Below, piece after piece: positions 28,624-38,756 of a DNA stretch of 64,000 nt; positions within the stretch are counted from its first letter, which is position 1, and each line of letters opens with the position of its first letter. A model generated the notes under the pieces. That model was given only the letters and a program-made list of their open reading frames with translations, was not told where the DNA came from and made no database searches. The stretch covers positions 3,377,501 to 3,441,500 of the forward strand of contig NZ_CP165782.1 of NCBI RefSeq assembly GCF_000513895.2. The letters run 5' to 3'. The stretch comes from Ensifer sp. WSM1721 (GTDB taxonomy: Bacteria; Pseudomonadota; Alphaproteobacteria; Rhizobiales; Rhizobiaceae). Position numbers and translations under genes: made by a program.

Positions 28624-30159
28624 ATGGACGATATTGCCATCGAATTGCGTGGAATCGACAAGAGCTTCGGCCTAGTCCACGCCAATAAGAACATCAATCT
28701 GAAGGTTCGCAAGGGCACGATCCACGGCATCATCGGCGAAAACGGCGCGGGCAAGTCGACGCTGATGTCGATCCTCTACGGCTTCTATCAGGCCGATAGC
28801 GGCGAGATCCTGGTCGACGGCAAGCCGGTTGCCATTCGCGATCCGAATACGGCGATCTCCGTCGGCATCGGCATGGTGCATCAGCACTTCATGCTCGTGG
28901 AAAATTTCACCGTGCTCGAAAACGTCATGCTCGGCGCCGAGGACAGCCAGGTCCTCAACAAGGGCATCGCCAAGGCTCGGACGGAACTGAAGCGGCTCGA
29001 GAAGGAATATGCGCTGGAAGTCAATCCCGACGCCCTGATAGAGGAACTGCCGGTCGGTCTCCAGCAGCGCGTGGAGATCTTGAAAGCGCTTTATCGCAAG
29101 GCCGATATCCTGATCCTCGACGAGCCGACAGGCGTACTGACGCCGGCCGAGGCGGACCACCTCTTCCGCATTCTCGGCCAGCTCAAGGCGCAGGGTAAGA
29201 CGATCATTTTCATCACCCACAAGCTGCGGGAGATCATGGCGATCACCGACGAAGTTTCGGTGATGCGCCGCGGCGAGATGGTCGCCACGCGAAACACGCG
29301 TGAGACCTCGGTCGAAGAATTGGCCGAGCTCATGGTCGGCCGCCGCGTGCTGCTTCGCGTCGAGAAGGGCGAAGCGAGCCCTGGGGACCTAAAGCTCGCG
29401 GTCCAAGGCCTCACCGTCAAGGACAGCCGCGGCGTCACGATGGTCGACGACGTCTCCTTCGAGGTTCGCGCCGGCGAGATCGTCGGCATTGCCGGTGTCG
29501 CCGGCAACGGCCAGTCGGAACTGCTCGAGGCGATCGCCGGCATCCGCAAGGCAACCGCAGGAACGGTGTTTCTGAACGGCAAGTCCGTCGATGTGACGGG
29601 TCATAGGGATCCGGCCGAACTCAGGGCTCGCGGCCTGGCGCACGTACCGGAAGACCGGCATCATGTCGGCCTCGTCCTCAAATTCGAGGAAAGCGAGAAC
29701 GCCATTCTCGGCTACCACCATGATCCACGGTACCTCAACGGCGTCTTCCTGAACATCGATGCGATCCGCAAGGATGCCGAGGAAAAGATCGCCAAATACG
29801 ACATCCGCCCCCCGAATGCGCGGCTGAAAACCGCCAATTTCTCCGGCGGCAACCAGCAGAAGATCGTCCTTGCCCGCGAGATGGAGCGCGATCCGGACGT
29901 GCTGATCATTGGTCAGCCGACCCGTGGCGTCGACGTCGGCGCGATCGAATTCATCCACAAGCGGATTATCGAGATGCGCGACCAAGGCAAGGCCGTGCTG
30001 CTCGTCTCCGTCGAGCTCGACGAGATCCGCTCCCTTTCCGACCGCATCCTCGTGATGTTTGCGGGCCGCGTCGTCGGCGAGCGCAGTCCGGACGCGACGG
30101 AAGGTGAGCTCGGCCTCCTGATGGCCGGCGTCGAAGGCCGCAAGGAGGCCGCAGAATGA
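28624..30159 (+). CDS. Nucleoside ABC transporter, double ATP-binding protein (NupA/YufO-like)
   Basis: A 511-residue tandem ATPase like RbsA. The first domain has Walker [10 protein letters not shown] and Walker [11 protein letters not shown]. The second has a degenerate Walker A (GVAGNGQSE), the signature FSGGNQQK and Walker [12 protein letters not shown]. Its permeases follow in overlapping genes, then cytidine deaminase and two nucleoside phosphorylases, which points to nucleoside uptake. ATG 28624 matches the family N-terminus ([16 protein letters not shown]). An in-frame ATG at 28567 has no ribosome site and would abut a palindrome. No BmpA-type binding protein is encoded in the window. 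Confidence 0.9.
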   Translation: MDDIAIELRGIDKSFGLVHANKNINLKVRKGTIHGIIGENGAGKSTLMSILYGFYQADSGEILVDGKPVAIRDPNTAISVGIGMVHQHFMLVENFTVLENVMLGAEDSQVLNKGIAKARTELKRLEKEYALEVNPDALIEELPVGLQQRVEILKALYRKADILILDEPTGVLTPAEADHLFRILGQLKAQGKTIIFITHKLREIMAITDEVSVMRRGEMVATRNTRETSVEELAELMVGRRVLLRVEKGEASPGDLKLAVQGLTVKDSRGVTMVDDVSFEVRAGEIVGIAGVAGNGQSELLEAIAGIRKATAGTVFLNGKSVDVTGHRDPAELRARGLAHVPEDRHHVGLVLKFEESENAILGYHHDPRYLNGVFLNIDAIRKDAEEKIAKYDIRPPNARLKTANFSGGNQQKIVLAREMERDPDVLIIGQPTRGVDVGAIEFIHKRIIEMRDQGKAVLLVSVELDEIRSLSDRILVMFAGRVVGERSPDATEGELGLLMAGVEGRKEAAE

Positions 30160-31289
30160 GCACCCCTTATGCGAAACTCCCGGGATGGGTCGAATATGGC
30201 CTCATCCCGCTGATCAATCTCGCCGTTGCTTTCCTCGTCGCCGGTCTCGTCGTTCTGCTGGTCGGCGAAAATCCACTGGAGGCGGCCTATCACCTGATCA
30301 ATGGCGCCTTCGGCCGGGGCGAATATATCGGCTTCACGCTCTATTACGCCACGACCTTCATCTTCACCGGGCTCGCCGTGGCGGTCGCCTTCCACGCCGG
30401 GCTCTTCAATATCGGCGGTGAAGGACAGGCCTATGTCGGCGGCATCGGCGTGGCGCTTGCCTGTCTGTGGCTCGATCAGACGATGCCTTGGTATGTGGTC
30501 TTCCCGCTCGCCATCCTCGGCTCGGTGTTCTTCGGCGCGCTCTGGGCATTCCTGCCCGGCTGGCTGCAGGCCAAGCGCGGCAGCCACATCGTCATCACCA
30601 CCATCATGTTCAACTTCATCGCGTCGAGCCTGATGGTCTATCTCTTGACGCGCGTCCTGAAGCCGCTCGGGTCGATGGCGCCGCAGACGCGGACCTTCGC
30701 CGAAGGCGGGCAATTGCCGAAGCTCGACTGGCTGCTCTCGGCTTTCGGCCTCGATGTCGGAACGGCACCCTTCAACATCTCCTTCTTGCTGGCGCTGGCG
30801 GCGGCCTTCGGCGTCTGGGTGTTGATCTGGCGCACCAGGCTCGGCTACGAGATGCGCACCATGGGGCACAGCCCCTCGGCCGCACGCTACGCCGGCATTC
30901 GCGAAAGCCGCATCACCGTCATTACCATGATGATCTCCGGCGGCCTTGCCGGCATGATGGCCTTGAATCCGATCATGGGCGAGCAGTTCCGCATGCAGCT
31001 CGATTTCGTCCAGGGCGCCGGCTTCGTCGGCATTGCGGTGGCGCTGATGGGCCGCTCGCATCCGGGCGGCATCATCCCGGCCGCCATCCTCTTCGGAGTG
31101 CTCTATCAGGGTGGCGCGGAAATCGCCTTCGAGATGCCGTCGATCTCGCGCGACATGATCGTCATCATTCAGGGTCTCGTCATCCTCTTTGCCGGTGCGC
31201 TCGAGAACATGTTCCGCCCCGCCATCACGCGCGCCTTTGCAATGCGCGGCCAGCGCGCGGCCGCCGTCGTGCAGACCAAGGGAGCCTGA
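30156..31289 (+). CDS. Nucleoside ABC transporter permease 1
   Basis: A 377-residue BPD_transp_2-family permease with about nine or ten hydrophobic segments. Family motifs are [13 protein letters not shown] and [15 protein letters not shown]. It overlaps the ATPase gene by 4 bases (ATGA) after AAGGAGG, so the genes are translationally coupled. It forms the channel together with the next gene's product. Confidence 0.92.
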   Translation: MSTPYAKLPGWVEYGLIPLINLAVAFLVAGLVVLLVGENPLEAAYHLINGAFGRGEYIGFTLYYATTFIFTGLAVAVAFHAGLFNIGGEGQAYVGGIGVALACLWLDQTMPWYVVFPLAILGSVFFGALWAFLPGWLQAKRGSHIVITTIMFNFIASSLMVYLLTRVLKPLGSMAPQTRTFAEGGQLPKLDWLLSAFGLDVGTAPFNISFLLALAAAFGVWVLIWRTRLGYEMRTMGHSPSAARYAGIRESRITVITMMISGGLAGMMALNPIMGEQFRMQLDFVQGAGFVGIAVALMGRSHPGGIIPAAILFGVLYQGGAEIAFEMPSISRDMIVIIQGLVILFAGALENMFRPAITRAFAMRGQRAAAVVQTKGA

Positions 31290-31292
31290 GCC

Positions 31293-32264
31293 ATGGATTT
31301 CTTCCACGTTCTCGTCGTGCTCCTGGAATCGACGATCCGCGTCTCGGTGCCGCTCGTCTTCGCGGCGCTCGCCGGCCTCTTCACCGAGCGCGCCGGCGTC
31401 TTCGACATCGGCCTCGAGGGCAAGATGCTCGGTGCGGCCTTTGCGGCCGGTGCCGCGGCCGCCGTCACCCAGTCGGTCTGGGTCGGCCTGCTCGCAGCGG
31501 TGTTGATATCCGTGCTCCTGTCGCTGGTCCACGGCTATGCCTCGATCACCCAGCGCGGCAACCAGATCGTCTCGGGTGTCGCGATCAACTTCATCGTCGC
31601 CGGCTCCACCGTGATCCTCGGCGAGGCCTGGTTCCGCCAGGGCGGACGCACACCGGCGCTCGCCGAAGGCGCCAGGTTCCAGACGATCAACTTCCCGGAT
31701 GCGGATATGATCAGGGAGGTGCCGCTGCTCGGTCCGATCTATGCGGACCTCCTGTCCGGGCATTTTCTGCTTACCTATCTGGCCTTCGCGATGGTGCCGA
31801 TCAGTTGGTGGATTCTTTATCGCACCCGCTTCGGGCTCCGGCTCAGGGCCGTCGGCGAGAACCCGGGTGCCGTTGACACCGCCGGCATCTCGGTGATCTG
31901 GCTGCGCTACCGTGCGGTCATCTGCTGCGGCATTCTCTGCGGTTTTGCCGGTGCCTACTTGTCGCTGGCGATGACGGCCGGCTTCGTCAAGGGCATGACC
32001 GCCGGCAAGGGCTATATCGCGCTCGCGGCCTTGATCTTCGCCAAGTGGCGGCCGGCCAACGTCATGTTCGCCTGCCTGCTCTTCGGCTTCCTCGATGCGC
32101 TGTCGATCCGCCTGCAGGGCACGCCGCTGCCGGTCGTCGGCCAGGTCCCGGTGCAATTGATGCAGGCGCTGCCCTACATCCTCACGGTGATCCTGCTTGC
32201 CGGCTTCATCGGCAAGGCCATACCGCCCAAGGCGGGCGGCGTACCTTATGTGAAGGAGCGCTAG
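31293..32264 (+). CDS. Nucleoside ABC transporter permease 2
   Basis: A 323-residue BPD_transp_2-family permease with about eight membrane segments. It carries the family motif [15 protein letters not shown] near the N-terminus and [23 protein letters not shown] further on, parallel to motifs in permease 1. It lies 3 bases after permease 1 and 3 bases before cdd. The tight spacing indicates one operon for uptake and salvage. Confidence 0.92.
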   Translation: MDFFHVLVVLLESTIRVSVPLVFAALAGLFTERAGVFDIGLEGKMLGAAFAAGAAAAVTQSVWVGLLAAVLISVLLSLVHGYASITQRGNQIVSGVAINFIVAGSTVILGEAWFRQGGRTPALAEGARFQTINFPDADMIREVPLLGPIYADLLSGHFLLTYLAFAMVPISWWILYRTRFGLRLRAVGENPGAVDTAGISVIWLRYRAVICCGILCGFAGAYLSLAMTAGFVKGMTAGKGYIALAALIFAKWRPANVMFACLLFGFLDALSIRLQGTPLPVVGQVPVQLMQALPYILTVILLAGFIGKAIPPKAGGVPYVKER

Positions 32265-32267
32265 ACA

Positions 32268-32663
32268 ATGTCCAAGGACGAGCTCTTCGTCGCGGCGCGT
32301 GAAGCCATGGCAAAGGCGCATGCGCCCTATTCCAAGTTTCCGGTGGGTGCCGCCATCCGTGCCGAAGACGGCAAGGTCTATACGGGCGCCAACATCGAGA
32401 ACCTGTCCTTTCCCGAAGGCTGGTGCGCCGAAACGACGGCGATCAGCCACATGGTGATGGCCGGTCAGCGCAAGATCATGGAAGTGGCCGTCGTCGCCGA
32501 GAAGCTCGCGCTCTGCCCGCCCTGCGGTGGCTGCCGTCAGCGCTTGGCGGAATTTTCCGGCGCGAGCACCCGCATCTATCTCTGCGACGAGACGGGGATC
32601 AAGAAGACGCTCGCGCTCTCCGACCTATTGCCGCACAGCTTCGAGACCGAGATCCTCGGATGA
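32268..32663 (+). CDS. cdd: Cytidine deaminase
   Basis: A 131-residue cytosolic zinc enzyme, cytidine/deoxycytidine to uridine/deoxyuridine plus ammonia. The catalytic motif is WCAETTA (zinc-binding Cys and proton-shuttle Glu, about 52-54); the other two zinc cysteines are in CPPCGGCRQ (about 84-90). The length fits the small homotetrameric class. AAGGAG lies upstream, within the end of the permease gene. Its stop overlaps the punA start (ATGA). Confidence 0.95.
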   Translation: MSKDELFVAAREAMAKAHAPYSKFPVGAAIRAEDGKVYTGANIENLSFPEGWCAETTAISHMVMAGQRKIMEVAVVAEKLALCPPCGGCRQRLAEFSGASTRIYLCDETGIKKTLALSDLLPHSFETEILG

Positions 32664-33457
32664 CGGCGGCGGCGGAATTCCTCAAAGGCAAACTCGGCGC
32701 GCTTTCGCCGCGCTACGGCATCGTGCTCGGCTCCGGGCTCGGCTCGCTCGTCGAGGCGGTGGCGGACCCGGTCCGCATTCCCTACGGGCAGATCCCCGGC
32801 TTTCCGGTGAGCAGCGTTTCCGGCCACGCCGGCGAACTCGTCGCGGGCAGGCTCGGCGATGTTCCCGTCGCCGTGCTCTCCGGCCGCGCCCATTTTTACG
32901 AGCGCGGCGATGCCAATGCGATGCGCGTGCCGATCGAGACGCTGAAGCGGATCGGCGTCGAAAACCTGATTCTCACCAATTCGGCCGGCTCGCTGCGCGA
33001 GGACATGCCGCCGGGCTCCGTGATGCGCATCGCCGATCACATCGCCTTTGCCAGTGCCAATCCGCTGATCGGCGTCGAAAGCGACGAGCGCTTCGTCGGC
33101 ATGACGAACGCCTATGATGCGGCGCTTTCCATAGGGATGGAGGAGGCCGCCGAGCGCCTCGGCATCCCGCTCGCGCGCGGCGTCTATATGTGGTTTTCCG
33201 GCCCGAGCTTCGAAACGCCGGCGGAAATCCGCATGGCGCGCATTCTCGGTGCCGATGCGGTCGGCATGTCGACGGTTCCCGAGGTGATCCTCGCAAGGTT
33301 CTTCGGGCTCAAGGTGGCGGCAGCCTCCGTCATCACCAATTTCGCCGCCGGCATGACCGGAGCGGAGCTCAGTCATGAGGAGACGAAGCAGATGGCGCCG
33401 CTCGGCGGTCAGCGCCTCGCAGCGATTCTGAAAGAGATGATCGCGAGCGGAGGCTGA
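32660..33457 (+). CDS. punA: Purine-nucleoside phosphorylase (PNP class II)
   Basis: A 265-residue PNP, splitting purine nucleosides with phosphate into base and (deoxy)ribose 1-phosphate. Signatures are IVLGSGLGSLV, SVSGHAGELVAG (phosphate-binding His), the MWFSGPSFETPAEIRM purine-site segment and VGMSTVPEV. The start overlaps the cdd stop by 4 bases. It belongs to the trimeric PNP/MTAP superfamily, not the hexameric DeoD type. deoA follows one base later. Confidence 0.93.
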   Translation: MTAAAEFLKGKLGALSPRYGIVLGSGLGSLVEAVADPVRIPYGQIPGFPVSSVSGHAGELVAGRLGDVPVAVLSGRAHFYERGDANAMRVPIETLKRIGVENLILTNSAGSLREDMPPGSVMRIADHIAFASANPLIGVESDERFVGMTNAYDAALSIGMEEAAERLGIPLARGVYMWFSGPSFETPAEIRMARILGADAVGMSTVPEVILARFFGLKVAAASVITNFAAGMTGAELSHEETKQMAPLGGQRLAAILKEMIASGG

Positions 33458-33458
33458 C

Positions 33459-34775
33459 ATGGCCATGCTTCCTCAGGAAGTGATCCGGAAGAAGAGGGAT
33501 GGCGGGGAGCTCGATCCGGCGCAAATCGTCGGCTTTATCGAGGGCGTGACCGACGGTTCGATCTCGGAAGGGCAGGCCGCCGCCTTCGCCATGGCGGTGT
33601 GGTTCTCCGGCATGAATCGCGACGAATGCGTGGCGCTGACGCTGGCGATGCGCGATTCCGGCGAGACGCTCGACTGGAGTGAGTTCGGGCGCCCGGTGGT
33701 CGACAAGCACTCGACGGGCGGCGTGGGCGACAATGTCTCGCTTATGCTCGCGCCGATCGTCGCCGCTTGCGGTGCCAATGTGCCGATGATCTCGGGCCGG
33801 GGGCTCGGCCATACCGGCGGCACGCTCGACAAGCTGGAATCGATCCCCGGCTACAATATCCAGCCATCGCCCGAGCTGTTTCGCAAGGTCGTCGACGAAG
33901 TCGGCTGCGCCATCATCGGCCAGACGGCCAATCTGGCTCCGGCCGACAAGCGCCTCTATGCGATCCGCGACGTGACGGCGACGGTCGATTCGGTGCCGTT
34001 GATCACTGCCTCGATCCTCTCTAAGAAGCTCGCCGCCGGTCTCCAGTCGCTGGTGCTCGACGTCAAGCTCGGCAACGGTTCCTTCGTGACGGATCCGGAC
34101 GAAGCCAAGATCCTGGCGCGCTCGCTCGTCGACGTCGCAAACGGTGCGGGCGTGAGTACGTCCGCATTGATCACCGAAATGAATGAACCGCTGGCGGACG
34201 CGGCCGGAAACGCGCTCGAAATCGAGAACTGCCTTGCTTATCTCCGCGGCGAGAAGGCGGGAACTCGCCTCGATCAGGTCGTCATGGCTTTCGCGGCGGA
34301 GATGCTCGTCGCAGCGGGCACTGCGGCACACAAGGTCGAGGCCGAAGCCTTGGCGCGCAACGTCTTGGACAGCGGCGCGGCGATGGAGCGTTTCGCCCTC
34401 ATGGTCCATCGGCTCGGTGGACCCGCCGATTTCGTCGATCGTTCCGAGGCATACCTCGAAAAGGCGCCGGCCGTCGTACCAGTGCCGGCCGCGCGGGAGG
34501 GCTACCTGACGGCGTGCGAGACGCGCGAGATCGGAATGGCGGTCATCGCACTTGGCGGCGGGCGCAGCCGTCCCGATGACCGGATCGACCACCGAGTCGG
34601 TCTCTCCCATTTGTTGCCGCTTGGAACGAAGGTGCAGAAAGGCGAGCCGATCGCCTTCGTGCATGCTGCCGATCGGAGCCAGGCGGAAGCGATGCGGGAG
34701 AGGATTGCGGGCCTCTACACGATCGGGGACGTTGCACCCGATCCGCGCCCCGTCGTCATATCCAGGATTACCTGA
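33459..34775 (+). CDS. deoA: Thymidine phosphorylase
   Basis: A 438-residue enzyme, thymidine/deoxyuridine plus phosphate to base plus deoxyribose 1-phosphate. Signatures are DKHSTGGVGDNVS (phosphate site) and SGRGLGHTGGTLDKLESIPG, the family pattern for thymidine/pyrimidine phosphorylases. GGAGG lies 5 bases upstream. It closes the plus-strand nucleoside operon and overlaps the convergent protease gene by 8 bases at the 3' end. Deoxyribose 1-phosphate would be handled by DeoB, encoded nearby on the other strand. Confidence 0.95.
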   Translation: MAMLPQEVIRKKRDGGELDPAQIVGFIEGVTDGSISEGQAAAFAMAVWFSGMNRDECVALTLAMRDSGETLDWSEFGRPVVDKHSTGGVGDNVSLMLAPIVAACGANVPMISGRGLGHTGGTLDKLESIPGYNIQPSPELFRKVVDEVGCAIIGQTANLAPADKRLYAIRDVTATVDSVPLITASILSKKLAAGLQSLVLDVKLGNGSFVTDPDEAKILARSLVDVANGAGVSTSALITEMNEPLADAAGNALEIENCLAYLRGEKAGTRLDQVVMAFAAEMLVAAGTAAHKVEAEALARNVLDSGAAMERFALMVHRLGGPADFVDRSEAYLEKAPAVVPVPAAREGYLTACETREIGMAVIALGGGRSRPDDRIDHRVGLSHLLPLGTKVQKGEPIAFVHAADRSQAEAMRERIAGLYTIGDVAPDPRPVVISRIT

Positions 34776-35295
34776 CGAGATGGAGCGCGTCGTCCTCGAC
34801 GCGATAGGACGATAGCCGGCTCAGGAAGGACATGCCGACGAGCATGCCCGAGAGCGCCTTGTCGGGCAGAACCATGGCATCGATGTTCTTGAGCGAGATG
34901 TTACCGATCTCTACGCGGTCCAGACTGACACGGGCAGCTTCGACGATGCCGTTGGCTGTCTGCACGCGTGCATTGAAGGCGAGGCTGCCGACGGCAATAC
35001 CGAAGCGCCGGGCCGCCGACGCGTTGATGGCGATCGTGCTCGCGCCGGTGTCGACGAGCCCCCGCTCCGATCGCCCATTGATCCGGAATGTGCCGAAGAA
35101 GTGGCCGGCGCGATCCCCTTCGAGCACCACACCTTTGCTGCCCGCGTAGCGTGCCGTCGCCGCCGGCTCCGCGGCGCCCGCCGAGCGCTCTGCTGCGTTT
35201 TCGCTCTGTCGAGCGAGATAGGTCGAGGCAAGCTCGGGGACAAAGAGTGCGAGAGCGGCAAGTCCAGCAGCGAAGGCGAGGAGGCGTGTGATCAT
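34768..35295 (-). CDS. Retropepsin-like aspartic protease (TIGR02281/clan AA type)
   Basis: A 175-residue protein with one N-terminal hydrophobic segment (RLLAFAAGLAALALFV, a signal anchor) and a single pepsin-like half-domain. The catalytic motif is LVDTGAS (about 98-104). The C-terminal GMLVGMSFLSRL is also typical of this family. As in retroviral proteases, activity would need a dimer. ATG 35295 is chosen because GGAG lies about 7 bases upstream; an earlier start adds 22 residues with no ribosome site. Its target and role are unknown. It is convergent with deoA and probably unrelated to nucleoside use. Confidence 0.85.
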   Translation of the reverse strand: MITRLLAFAAGLAALALFVPELASTYLARQSENAAERSAGAAEPAATARYAGSKGVVLEGDRAGHFFGTFRINGRSERGLVDTGASTIAINASAARRFGIAVGSLAFNARVQTANGIVEAARVSLDRVEIGNISLKNIDAMVLPDKALSGMLVGMSFLSRLSSYRVEDDALHLVR

Positions 35296-35361
35296 TCGGG
35301 GCTCCGGCGGGCAAGACGGAAACGAATCTAGTCTAAGCCGATCATCGCTAACGCCATGCAA

Positions 35362-35387
35362 AAAGCCGCCGGAAAACCGGCGGCTTT
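35362..35387 (-). terminator. Rho-independent terminator of upp
   Basis: An 11-bp perfect stem (AAAGCCGCCGG / CCGGCGGCTTT) with loop AAAA, followed on the minus strand by further Ts. It lies 36 bases after the upp stop. Confidence 0.9.
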
Positions 35388-35423
35388 GCCGCTGTTTGTC
35401 AGTCTGGTTAAGAAAGCGAAAAC

Positions 35424-36053
35424 TTACTTCGTACCATACATGCGGTCGCCCGCGTCGCCGAGGCCGGGCATGATATAGCCTTTCTCGTTCAAATGGCTAT
35501 CGATCGCGGCGGTGAAGATCGGCACGTCCGGATGTGCGTTCCTGAAATTGCGGATGCCTTCCGGGGCGGCGAGCAGGCAGAGGAAGCGGATGTTCTTCGC
35601 GCCGCGCTCCTTGAGCTTCTCGATCGCCGCGATCGAGGAATTGCCGGTCGCAAGCATCGGATCGACGACGATGACGAGCCGCTCGTTGAGGCTCTCCGGC
35701 GCCTTGAAATAATATTCGACCGGCTGCAGCGTCTCATGGTCGCGATAGACGCCGATATGCGAGACGCGCGCCGACGGAACGAGTTCGAGCATGCCTTCGA
35801 GCAGACCGTTGCCGGCGCGCAGAATCGAAGCGAAAACAAGCTTCTTGCCTTCGAGCACCGGCGCGTCCGTTTCCTGAAGAGGCGTCTCGATCCGCTCGGT
35901 CGTCAGTTCCAGATCGCGCGTCACCTCATAGCAAAGCAGTGTCGAGATTTCCTTCAGCAACCGGCGGAAGCCTGCGGTCGACGTCTCCTTCTTGCGCATG
36001 ATGGTCAGCTTGTGCTGCACCAGCGGATGATCGATCACTGTAACGCCGTCCAT
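35424..36053 (-). CDS. upp: Uracil phosphoribosyltransferase
   Basis: A 209-residue type I phosphoribosyltransferase, uracil plus PRPP to UMP. The PRPP-binding loop is [14 protein letters not shown] (about 127-140) and the uracil-site tail is [18 protein letters not shown], identical in pattern to the family C-terminus. The length equals the bacterial norm. It completes pyrimidine salvage after Cdd and DeoA. It is followed by a strong terminator; a 214-base repeat-filled gap separates it from add. Confidence 0.96.
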   Translation of the reverse strand: MDGVTVIDHPLVQHKLTIMRKKETSTAGFRRLLKEISTLLCYEVTRDLELTTERIETPLQETDAPVLEGKKLVFASILRAGNGLLEGMLELVPSARVSHIGVYRDHETLQPVEYYFKAPESLNERLVIVVDPMLATGNSSIAAIEKLKERGAKNIRFLCLLAAPEGIRNFRNAHPDVPIFTAAIDSHLNEKGYIMPGLGDAGDRMYGTK

Positions 36054-36059
36054 GGCTCA

Positions 36060-36260
36060 CCTTCCCCGCGAAATTGGCATATCCCCCCTCTTTTCCATGG
36101 AAAGAGGGGAGGCCGCAAGGGTGTTCGTCCACTTGGTTGCGGATTGCGCCTCTCATCCCGCAGCCGCGACCTTCTCCCCGTTTTGACGGGGAGAAGGGAC
36201 TCGAGGCACGCTCCCAAGTTCCCCCGCAGGCGGAGAGGACTAGGGTGAGGGGCAATCGCC
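36060..36260 (+). repeat. Composite GC-rich intergenic repeat between upp and add
   Basis: Contains two perfect hairpins: CCCCTCTTT / AAAGAGGGG at 36085-36109 and an 11-bp stem CCTTCTCCCCG / CGGGGAGAAGG at 36170-36197. It ends with 'agggtgagggg'. This wording is widespread between rhizobial genes (memory). No gene was found in the interval. Confidence 0.6.
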
Positions 36261-36267
36261 GTCCCGG

Positions 36268-37242
36268 CTAGACATGCAAGGCTGCCAGCAATCTCTCTCT
36301 CGTGGGCTCGTCCACAAAGGCGGCTTCGATCGCCGTTTTCGTCATCCGGTTGAGGTCGCCGTCCTCAAAGCCCATCACGTGGAAGGCGATTTCGTATTCC
36401 TGGGCGAGTGACGTGTGGAAGAAGGGCGGATCGTCGGAATTGAGCGTGACGCGCACGCCGGCCTCGTAGAGCGGCCGCAGCGGGTGCGAAGCGAAGTCGG
36501 GGAATACCGTGAGCGAAATGTTGGAGCCGGGGCAGACTTCGAGCACGATGCCCTCATCGGCAAGGCGCTTCACCAGATCCGCGTCTTCGATCGCCCTCAC
36601 ACCATGGCTGATGCGCCTCGGCCGGACGTGATCGAGCGCATCGCGCACGCTGAAGGCGCCGGAAAGCTCACCGGCGTGGATGGTCAAGCCCAGCCCGGCG
36701 TCGCGGACGATGTCGAAGGCGCGAGAAAATTCCGCGACGCTGTGCATGCGCTCCTCACCGGCGAGATTGAAGCCCGTCACGAGCGGGTGGCGGCGCATGG
36801 CGGCATATTGCGCGGTGCTGATCACCGATTCCGGTCCGAGATGGCGAATGCCGGTGATCAGCATGCGGGATTCGATCCCGGTCTTCGCTCTCGCCGCCTC
36901 CATGCCGGCGGCAAGGCCTTCGATATAGGCGTCGGCCCCGAGCCCGATCGTCTCGCCGTGATCGGGCGAGACGATGATCTCGCTATAGATCGTGCCCGCT
37001 TCCGCGAGCTCCGTCAGATAGGTCTCGGCGAGCAGCGCATAATCGCCCTCGGTGCGAAACAGCGAGGCGACGGCGTCGTAGCATCTGACGAAGCTGGTGA
37101 AATCCTCCCAGACATAGGTCATGTCGCGGATAATCGAGCTGGTGTCGATGCCGTATTTCCGCGCCTGCCTGAGCGCCAGTTCCGGCGGCGTGGCGCCTTC
37201 GATGTGGCAATGCAGTTCGGCTTTCTTCAGATGTGCGGTCAA
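36268..37242 (-). CDS. add: Adenosine deaminase
   Basis: A 324-residue zinc hydrolase, adenosine to inosine plus ammonia. Metal and catalytic motifs are ELHCHIEGA (HxH, about 8-16), TIHAGE (His/Glu), RISHGVRA (His) and LNSDDPPFF (Asp). The protein begins [13 protein letters not shown] from a TTG at 37242 that overlaps the deoB stop (TTGA), implying translational coupling. No in-frame ATG lies nearby at the correct N-terminus. The resulting inosine would be split by PunA. Confidence 0.93.
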   Translation of the reverse strand: MTAHLKKAELHCHIEGATPPELALRQARKYGIDTSSIIRDMTYVWEDFTSFVRCYDAVASLFRTEGDYALLAETYLTELAEAGTIYSEIIVSPDHGETIGLGADAYIEGLAAGMEAARAKTGIESRMLITGIRHLGPESVISTAQYAAMRRHPLVTGFNLAGEERMHSVAEFSRAFDIVRDAGLGLTIHAGELSGAFSVRDALDHVRPRRISHGVRAIEDADLVKRLADEGIVLEVCPGSNISLTVFPDFASHPLRPLYEAGVRVTLNSDDPPFFHTSLAQEYEIAFHVMGFEDGDLNRMTKTAIEAAFVDEPTRERLLAALHV

Positions 37243-38459
37243 ATAAGGCTTCTCCCATGTGGGCCCGGCGCGATGCCGAGATGTCTGGCGACGGTCTCGC
37301 CGATATGCGCGAAGCTGTCGGCAATGCCGAAGGGGCGGCTCCTGAGCGTCGGGCCGAACATCAAGACCGGCACGCGCTCGCGGGTGTGGTCGGTGCCACG
37401 CCATGTCGGATCGCAGCCATGGTCGGCGGTGAGGATCACGATGTCGCCGGGCTTGAGCCGACGGTCGAGATCGGGCAGGCGGGCGTCGAAGGCTTCGAGC
37501 GCGGCGGCATAGCCGGGCACGTCGCGGCGATGACCGTAAAGCATGTCGAAATCGACGAAGTTGGTGAAGACGAGATCACCGTCCTCTGCTTCCTCGACCG
37601 CCGCAAGGCTCGCGTCGAAGAGCGCCATATTGCCGTTCGCCTTGGTGAATTTCGTCACGCCCTGATGGGCGAAAATGTCGCCGATCTTGCCGATCGCGTG
37701 GACCGTGCGGCCCGCTTCCTTCAATCGGTCGAGGATGGTCGGCTCCGGCGGCAGCACCGAATAATCGCGGCGATTGCCGGTGCGGACGAAATTGCCGGCA
37801 TTGTCGCCGATGAAGGGGCGGGCGATCACGCGACCGATATTGTAGTCGTCGACGAGCCGGCGAACGGTTTGACAGAGTTCGAGCAATCGTTCGAGGCCGA
37901 AGGTCTCTTCATGCGCGGCGATCTGGAAGACCGAGTCGGACGAGGTGTAGCAGATCGGCTTACCGCTCCGCATGTGCTCCTCGCCGTGGCGCGCGATGAT
38001 TTCCGTGCCGGACGCGTGGCAATTGCCGAGGATGCCGGGCACCTTGCCCTCACGGCAGATCGCCTCGACGAGCTCCGGAGGAAAGGCATCGCCCTCCGGA
38101 GGAAAGTAACCCCAGTCGAACATGACCGGCGTGCCGGCGATCTCCCAATGGCCGGACGGCGTGTCCTTGCCGCGGGAGACTTCGCTCGCGGCGCCGTAGA
38201 TGCCGTAGACGCGCTCCGGCAGTACCATGCCCGCGGGCGCCCGGCCCGTTGCGAGCTTCGCCGCATGCACGAGACCGAGCGCGGACATGTTGGGGAGATG
38301 GAGCGGCCCTTCGCGCAGTCCGGCGCGATCGGCGGCCCCCGCCGCGCAGAACTCTGCAATGTGGCCGAGGGTGTCGGCGCCGAGATCGCCAAAGGCTTCC
38401 GCATCGGGTGCGTTGCCGATGCCGAAGGAATCGAGGACGAAGAGAAAAGCACGCGCCAT
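37239..38459 (-). CDS. deoB: Phosphopentomutase
   Basis: A 406-residue enzyme of the alkaline phosphatase superfamily converting (deoxy)ribose 1-phosphate to the 5-phosphate. Metal sites are [14 protein letters not shown] at the N-terminus, [11 protein letters not shown] in the middle and TADHGCDPT near the C-terminus. The ATG at 38459 gives the standard N-terminus [11 protein letters not shown]; the open frame extends further upstream without sense. It connects the phosphorylases PunA and DeoA with central metabolism. It is coupled to add by the TTGA overlap. Confidence 0.95.
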   Translation of the reverse strand: MARAFLFVLDSFGIGNAPDAEAFGDLGADTLGHIAEFCAAGAADRAGLREGPLHLPNMSALGLVHAAKLATGRAPAGMVLPERVYGIYGAASEVSRGKDTPSGHWEIAGTPVMFDWGYFPPEGDAFPPELVEAICREGKVPGILGNCHASGTEIIARHGEEHMRSGKPICYTSSDSVFQIAAHEETFGLERLLELCQTVRRLVDDYNIGRVIARPFIGDNAGNFVRTGNRRDYSVLPPEPTILDRLKEAGRTVHAIGKIGDIFAHQGVTKFTKANGNMALFDASLAAVEEAEDGDLVFTNFVDFDMLYGHRRDVPGYAAALEAFDARLPDLDRRLKPGDIVILTADHGCDPTWRGTDHTRERVPVLMFGPTLRSRPFGIADSFAHIGETVARHLGIAPGPHGRSLI

Positions 38460-38756
38460 GAAACACCTGGAAAGAACCGGAGCGCGAACTGCAGAAGCGG
38501 CGAGCCGGTGCCGTTGAGCTTGCGCGGAGGATGGTCGCGCAATCCGGCAGAAATACCGCGCCGCCTCGTCCATTGCAATTAATGCATGTCGAAGTCTCCG
38601 GCGCTCTACAGGAAACGATTTTGAATGTCGCGCATCTTTAGAACCGCTGCAGCGGCGCGAAAATTGGAGAGCGGGTGTCGTACCCCCTCTGCCCTCCTCG
38701 ATGATGCTGGCCCGCGCGATGCGCAGTGGTCCAATCGGATCGGATTCCCTTCGACC

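Noticed and set aside
29913..32450. Open frame of 845 codons on the minus strand across the nucleoside permeases
   Set aside because: Rich in Arg, His, Asp and Glu with no family motif. It is antisense to three well-supported transporter genes and arises from GC-rich third positions.
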